From NCBI RefSeq assembly GCF_005280735.1, contig NZ_CP040078.1:124001-188000 (forward strand): a stretch of 64,000 nt of DNA, given 5' to 3'. This DNA comes from Trinickia violacea. Its GTDB lineage: Bacteria > Pseudomonadota > Gammaproteobacteria > Burkholderiales > Burkholderiaceae. A program made the translations under genes and the position numbers. The notes beneath the pieces were generated by a model that had not been told where the DNA came from, did no database searches, and saw only the letters and a list, made by a program, of their open reading frames with translations. Positions 60,185-64,000 of the stretch are shown piece after piece (within the stretch, counting starts at the first letter, position 1; each line of letters starts with the position of its first letter).

Positions 60185-60799
60185 TCAAGCCGTCATTGCT
60201 GCGATGTCGGATCGCGCCTTCCTAATCGCTGTGTTCTTACTATCGAGGCCGAACGCAAGTCCTTCCGCGCGTACGATCGTCACATCATGCAGACCGAGAA
60301 ACGAGAGCACGCTCTTTAAATAGCTCTCGTGGTGTTCGAGCGCAGCCGTAGGCGAACCCGGCTGATAGACATTCCCTCGCGTCGAGGCGATGAAGACCTT
60401 TTTATTGGGCGGGAGGAGCGTCTGGACTTCTCCGGCTTCGCCGTATCTGAAGGTCTGGCCGGCCACGACGATACGATCGATCCACGCCTTCAGTTGCGAG
60501 GGAACCGAGAAGTTATACATTGGCGCGCCAATAACGATGATGTCGGCATCGAACAGCTCGGCAATATATTCCTCGCCGGTTTCGAGGTCGCAGCTCAGCC
60601 CGGCGCCTTCGACGTGCCCGCCCGCCCATGCTTCGACGTGCGCACCCGACATATGCAGAGCGGGATCGGCTGCCAGGTCACGGTAGGTGAGCTCGATACC
60701 TGGGTGCAACGCTGTTTGGCGCTTGACGATTTCAGCGGAAAGCGCACGACTGACGGAGTGAGGACCCAGAATGCTGGAATCGATATGCAACAATTTCAT
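60185..60799 (-). CDS. azoR: FMN-dependent NADH:quinone oxidoreductase / azoreductase AzoR, copy 2
   Basis: This is a 204-residue flavodoxin-like reductase (MKLLHIDSSILGPHSVSRALSAEIV, GAPMYNFSVPSQLKAWIDRIVVAGQTF), paralogous to the copy at 54302-54907. It is a single gene between DoxX copy 2 and a porin. Its role is probably two-electron quinone or azo reduction with NADH. Confidence 0.92.
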   Translation of the reverse strand: MKLLHIDSSILGPHSVSRALSAEIVKRQTALHPGIELTYRDLAADPALHMSGAHVEAWAGGHVEGAGLSCDLETGEEYIAELFDADIIVIGAPMYNFSVPSQLKAWIDRIVVAGQTFRYGEAGEVQTLLPPNKKVFIASTRGNVYQPGSPTAALEHHESYLKSVLSFLGLHDVTIVRAEGLAFGLDSKNTAIRKARSDIAAMTA

Positions 60800-60994
60800 T
60801 TCTAAGGTCTCCGGCGTTGGCTTGCCTCACTTCAAATCATCGGACGCGAGGCGAAAAGTCTGCATGAGAAACACACTCGCAATGTCGCATGCATAAGTCG
60901 AATCTGAATAGACATTTTCTTTCGATGATTCCCATCGCCCCGGCGAATGGATCGGTCGTGGCCTGCCCCATGTCTTCGGGCGGCCACGGCCCCC

Positions 60995-62140
60995 TTAGAA
61001 CAGGTGGCGAATACCCACAATCGCGCCGGTTTGATCCACACCCGGCAATGGCGTCGAAGCGGGCGGCACCACGCCGCCGTCTATCGAGAACGCCGCATTG
61101 CGCTGGTTGAATACGCGCCCGGCCGAGACGTATACCGCGGTGCGCTTGGACAGCAAATACATCGCGCGCGCCGCAATGACGGAACCTCCGGCGCTACTGC
61201 GCACGGATATATGGCCGAACTGGGCGTCGAGCGCGATATCCGGACGCGGCAAATAGCTGCCGCCGATCCACCAGTAGTTGCTGACCGCATCGAAAAGGGT
61301 CGGCGTCTGCGCTCCGTGATTGATTCGATGTTGGAACCCAGCGCCGATCGTCGAGTTGCCGAACTTCACGTAGCCATCGATGACGGCGCGCGTATCGGTT
61401 TGCGAGCTGACAGGCAGCGGCGATCCCGTGCCGCCGCCACCGTAGTTGCGATCGACGGCGGCCGCGACGCCCCACCTCCCCGCGTCATACTTCACCATGG
61501 CGGACATCGCCTTGCAGGCCTGCCAGTCGGTCGTCGATTGGGCACAGCCTCCTGCCGCCGCGCGATCCACTGCGTCACGTCCGAACGAATACATGGCGGC
61601 CACCGTCAGCCCCGATAACGTGAACGTATAGGCGATTGCATTGTCGACTCGCGGCTGGGTCAAGTACGGGTCCAGATCGGCAGCGGCATAGATATTCGGC
61701 GCCAAGGTGTCGCCGGTTAATACCGCCCAAAAGATTTGCGAGTATTGCCGTCCGAGGGTCAGCGTCCCCCACCGCCCCGAAAGCCCGACATAGGCTTGCC
61801 GGCCGAATAGACGCCCCCCTTGATTCAGCGTGCCCTGTCCCGGGGCAAAACCCGACTCCAACACGAAAACGGCGTTAAGACCGCCGCCCAGGTCTTCTTT
61901 GCCACGGAGGCCCCACAGCGACGGCAGCGTGGCCGTCAGAGTCGGCACGTGCACTGAGCTGGACTTCTTGGCGCCAATGTTCGTCACATACTCGACGCCG
62001 GAATCGATAACGCCATACAGGGTTACTGCGCTTTGCGCATGCGAAGTACCCGATGCGCTCGCCGCCAGCGACGCGACTCCGCACCCGACCATACGGCGCC
62101 ATGAGCGGCCACCTCTGGCCCGCTTCAAACGTGATCTCAT
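60995..62140 (-). CDS. Gram-negative porin (OmpC family)
   Basis: This is a 381-residue outer-membrane porin with signal peptide ending ...SGTSHAQ, then SAVTLYGVIDSGVEYVTNIG, typical of betaproteobacterial general porins, and closing in the strand VGIRHLF. ATG 62140 follows GGAGACAAAAGA. It is divergent from the MarR regulator; two identical 12-bp palindromes in the gap suggest that MarR controls both. Confidence 0.9.
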   Translation of the reverse strand: MRSRLKRARGGRSWRRMVGCGVASLAASASGTSHAQSAVTLYGVIDSGVEYVTNIGAKKSSSVHVPTLTATLPSLWGLRGKEDLGGGLNAVFVLESGFAPGQGTLNQGGRLFGRQAYVGLSGRWGTLTLGRQYSQIFWAVLTGDTLAPNIYAAADLDPYLTQPRVDNAIAYTFTLSGLTVAAMYSFGRDAVDRAAAGGCAQSTTDWQACKAMSAMVKYDAGRWGVAAAVDRNYGGGGTGSPLPVSSQTDTRAVIDGYVKFGNSTIGAGFQHRINHGAQTPTLFDAVSNYWWIGGSYLPRPDIALDAQFGHISVRSSAGGSVIAARAMYLLSKRTAVYVSAGRVFNQRNAAFSIDGGVVPPASTPLPGVDQTGAIVGIRHLF

Positions 62141-62264
62141 TCTTTTGTCTCCGTCATTCAACCCATTGAAAAAATTCTTTTTTATATGTATTACTAACTA
62201 ATGTATCGCGTATCTTTCCGGATTTGCTCGTACCTGCTGCGACATGTTCCGGACTATCGTTTAT

Positions 62265-62276
62265 TTGATTTTTCAA
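62265..62276. promoter_or_regulatory. Palindromic half-operator TTGATTTTTCAA, copy 1
   Basis: TTGA and TCAA are arms of a 4-4-4 inverted repeat. An identical copy lies 34 bases downstream, before the MarR gene. Confidence 0.6.
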
Positions 62277-62298
62277 CTACTTTCCCGGTGGAGTATAG

Positions 62299-62310
62299 TT
62301 GATTTTTCAA
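62299..62310. promoter_or_regulatory. Palindromic half-operator TTGATTTTTCAA, copy 2
   Basis: Identical to copy 1, ending 34 bases before the MarR start. The repeated site in the divergent gap is typical of MarR autoregulation and control of the facing porin. Confidence 0.65.
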
Positions 62311-62344
62311 GTATATCTGCCCACGTAAACCCTCGGCGTCACCG

Positions 62345-62809
62345 ATGATCATGAAGACACCCAAGCGGCAGCAAGAGCTCGAGCAGGCAATTCCCTTCCT
62401 GTTGACACGCGCCGGAAGCAGGATGGGAAACGCGTTCGCGAAAGCACTGAAAGCCTTTGACCTGAATCTCAGCGAGTGGCGAGTCTGCGCTTCGCTGCTC
62501 TACGTACCGCGCCAGACTTTGTCTGAACTATCCGTGCACTCGTCGTCGGATATTTCCGCGCTGTCCAGGATCATTGACCGCCTGGAGAGTCAGGATCTGG
62601 TCAAGCGCGAAAGGAGTGCGACGGACGGGCGATCTATCAAGATCGTCCTGACGAGGAAGGGGGAGGAATTGGCTCAGCGCATCGTCCCTATCGCAAAGCA
62701 ACATGAGTCGGTGCTCCTTTCCGGCTTCACCGCGAGCGACGTTCAGTCGCTTCGCTCGATGCTGCTCAAGTTGTACGAGAACGCGGGCGCGCTTGACGAC
62801 CTTGAATAG
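62345..62809 (+). CDS. MarR-family transcriptional regulator
   Basis: This is a 154-residue winged-helix protein (LNLSEWRVCASLLYVPRQTLSELSVHSSSDISALSRIIDRLESQDLVKRERSATDGRSIKIVLTRKGEEL) of the MarR family, which respond to phenolics or oxidants. It faces the porin gene; the paired TTGATTTTTCAA sites are its probable operators. The inducer may be a phenol or quinone, given the surrounding genes. Confidence 0.92.
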   Translation: MIMKTPKRQQELEQAIPFLLTRAGSRMGNAFAKALKAFDLNLSEWRVCASLLYVPRQTLSELSVHSSSDISALSRIIDRLESQDLVKRERSATDGRSIKIVLTRKGEELAQRIVPIAKQHESVLLSGFTASDVQSLRSMLLKLYENAGALDDLE

Positions 62810-62878
62810 CCCGGCTCGAACCTGACCACTTCGCTTGCACTCTCAACGCCCTTGCCTGGCAGCGGAACGCTGCGAGCA

Positions 62879-64000
62879 TCAAGAGCGTTGCGGGTTCAAA
62901 ACCTTCTCCGGCACCAAAGGCAGATCGCGTATGCGCACGCCGCTTGCATGGGCGACCGCATTGGCCAGCGCCGCGCCAGTCGGACCGACCGAACATTCGC
63001 CCGCGCCAAGCGACGCGTCATCGGGACGTTCCAGCACCACGACGTCGATCGGCGGCACCTCCTCAAAGGACAGGATCGGATAGTCCTGCCAATGGCGCGT
63101 CGTGATCTCCGTTCGATCGAACATGACGCGTTCCTTGAGCGCCCAGCTCAGTGCCTGGACGATGCCGCCCTCGATCTGGTTCTTCACGCCGTCGGGGTTG
63201 ATCACGCAGCCCACGTCGACTGCGGCGGTCACGTTCGTCACACTGATCACACCGCTGGAGCGGTCGACGTGTACATCGACAACGATCGCCGCATAGGCTT
63301 CGATGTTCTTGTAGCGCGAATAGGCGAAGCCGCGTCCGCGCTGCCCGTCGGCATTCCGCCCGGGCTGCCAGCGGGAGCGGATCGCCGCCTCACGCACCAC
63401 GGCGATCGCCCGCGGATCGCTCAGATGCGCCAGGCGAAATTCGACAGGATCTGCGTTTGCCGCGAGCGCCAGTTCGTCCATGAACGACTCGATCGCAAAC
63501 ACATTTCCGAAAGCACCCAACGTGCGCAATGAACTCGAGCGGATGGGTGCGTCCAATAGCAGATGATTGGTCACTCTCGTGCGCGGCAAATCGTAGACGG
63601 GCACGGCGTTGCGATCACCATTGCCGTATGGCTGCGGAATCTCCGGCGGCGGCGACGGTTGGAACGGCTTGGCAAGGTGCCAGGCGGCCAGCAGATTCAC
63701 ACCTCCGGGCTGGCCCGGCCGCATCGCGTGCGAATTGCTCCATACGTCATAGTTCCAATCGGAAATTCGGCCGTCCTTGGTCAAGCCCGCTTTCAGCCGC
63801 ATGACCATGGCCGGGCTGATTGGCTCCCAGGCGAATTCGTCATCGCGCATCCATTGAAGCTTCACCGGACGCCCTTCGGCTTCACGCGCAAGCAACGCGG
63901 CATCGAGCGCCACGTCGTCCGCGCCGTTATGCCCGTAGCAGCCCGAGCCGGGAACATGCACCACGTCAACTGCACTTGTCGGCATATCGAGCACCTTCGC
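62879..64000 (-). CDS. Molybdenum hydroxylase large subunit (xanthine dehydrogenase / isoquinoline 1-oxidoreductase type), C-terminal part
   Basis: The frame runs off the right end of the window, so only about 374 residues are visible. It has VDVVHVPGSGCYGHNGADDVALDAALLA and, near the C-terminus, GAGECSVGPTGAALANAVAHA with the catalytic Glu region of molybdopterin-binding aldehyde/xanthine oxidoreductases. These hydroxylate N-heterocycles or aldehydes. The start and the [2Fe-2S] partner lie outside. It converges on the MarR gene. Confidence 0.88.
   Translation of the reverse strand, partial: AKVLDMPTSAVDVVHVPGSGCYGHNGADDVALDAALLAREAEGRPVKLQWMRDDEFAWEPISPAMVMRLKAGLTKDGRISDWNYDVWSNSHAMRPGQPGGVNLLAAWHLAKPFQPSPPPEIPQPYGNGDRNAVPVYDLPRTRVTNHLLLDAPIRSSSLRTLGAFGNVFAIESFMDELALAANADPVEFRLAHLSDPRAIAVVREAAIRSRWQPGRNADGQRGRGFAYSRYKNIEAYAAIVVDVHVDRSSGVISVTNVTAAVDVGCVINPDGVKNQIEGGIVQALSWALKERVMFDRTEITTRHWQDYPILSFEEVPPIDVVVLERPDDASLGAGECSVGPTGAALANAVAHASGVRIRDLPLVPEKVLNPQRS

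Noticed and set aside
1..64000. tRNA, rRNA, phage or insertion sequence
   Set aside because: No transposase, integrase, phage protein or structural RNA pattern was recognised on either strand by reading; a dedicated tRNA or IS search was not possible here.

Overview
The window is GC-rich, almost fully coding DNA from a betaproteobacterium, most likely a Burkholderiaceae member (Burkholderia, Paraburkholderia or Caballeronia type). This rests on gene style (five LysR regulators, porins, aromatic-ring catabolism, a System II cytochrome c assembly protein), not on a marker gene. No rRNA, tRNA, CRISPR array, phage or insertion sequence was seen.

Region 1 (about 0.9-20.2 kb, minus strand) is the most unusual part. 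From right to left it encodes two multicopper-oxidase-fold proteins, a 2758-residue exported protein with a cupredoxin-like N-terminus and a beta-helix C-terminus, a small exported protein, two LolA-like paralogues, a cytochrome c fused to a periplasmic binding protein, an outer-membrane beta-barrel with an N-terminal c-heme motif resembling Cyc2, a diheme cytochrome c and a CcsB cytochrome assembly protein. A 34-bp element, 29/34 identical, lies upstream of the first gene and again upstream of the Cyc2-like gene, so two transcription units probably share one regulator. I read this as a candidate cell-surface electron-transfer or metal-oxidation system. That function is inference.

Region 2 (20.8-25.2 kb) has a tail-anchored unknown protein, a pair of FMN split-barrel proteins (one with a GAF domain) and a divergent flavin monooxygenase. 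Region 3 (25.2-30.8 kb) is an amino-acid decarboxylation block, aspT-aspD-gad, behind a perfect FNR/ANR-type box, suggesting induction at low oxygen for acid resistance or energy. Region 4 (30.8-41.0 kb) is a minus-strand catabolic operon (acyl-CoA ligase, MFS transporter, thiolase-like protein plus DUF35 partner, indolepyruvate ferredoxin oxidoreductase subunits, cyclase-family hydrolase) with a divergent LysR gene; it looks built for an aryl-keto acid or related carboxylate.

Region 5 (41.0-51.1 kb) has an aldehyde dehydrogenase with its own LysR gene, then a hydroquinone lower pathway: MFS transporter, LysR, two-subunit hydroquinone 1,2-dioxygenase, 4-hydroxymuconic semialdehyde dehydrogenase, maleylacetate reductase, YciI protein and Rieske ferredoxin. 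A shared 21-bp palindromic operator sits before the transporter and before the dioxygenase. Region 6 (51.2-62.8 kb) is rich in quinone and redox defence genes: WrbA, two AzoR paralogues, an NmrA-like protein, two YceI proteins with cytochrome b561, two DoxX proteins, a porin, and LysR and MarR regulators. The window ends inside a molybdenum hydroxylase large subunit and begins inside a lytic transglycosylase.
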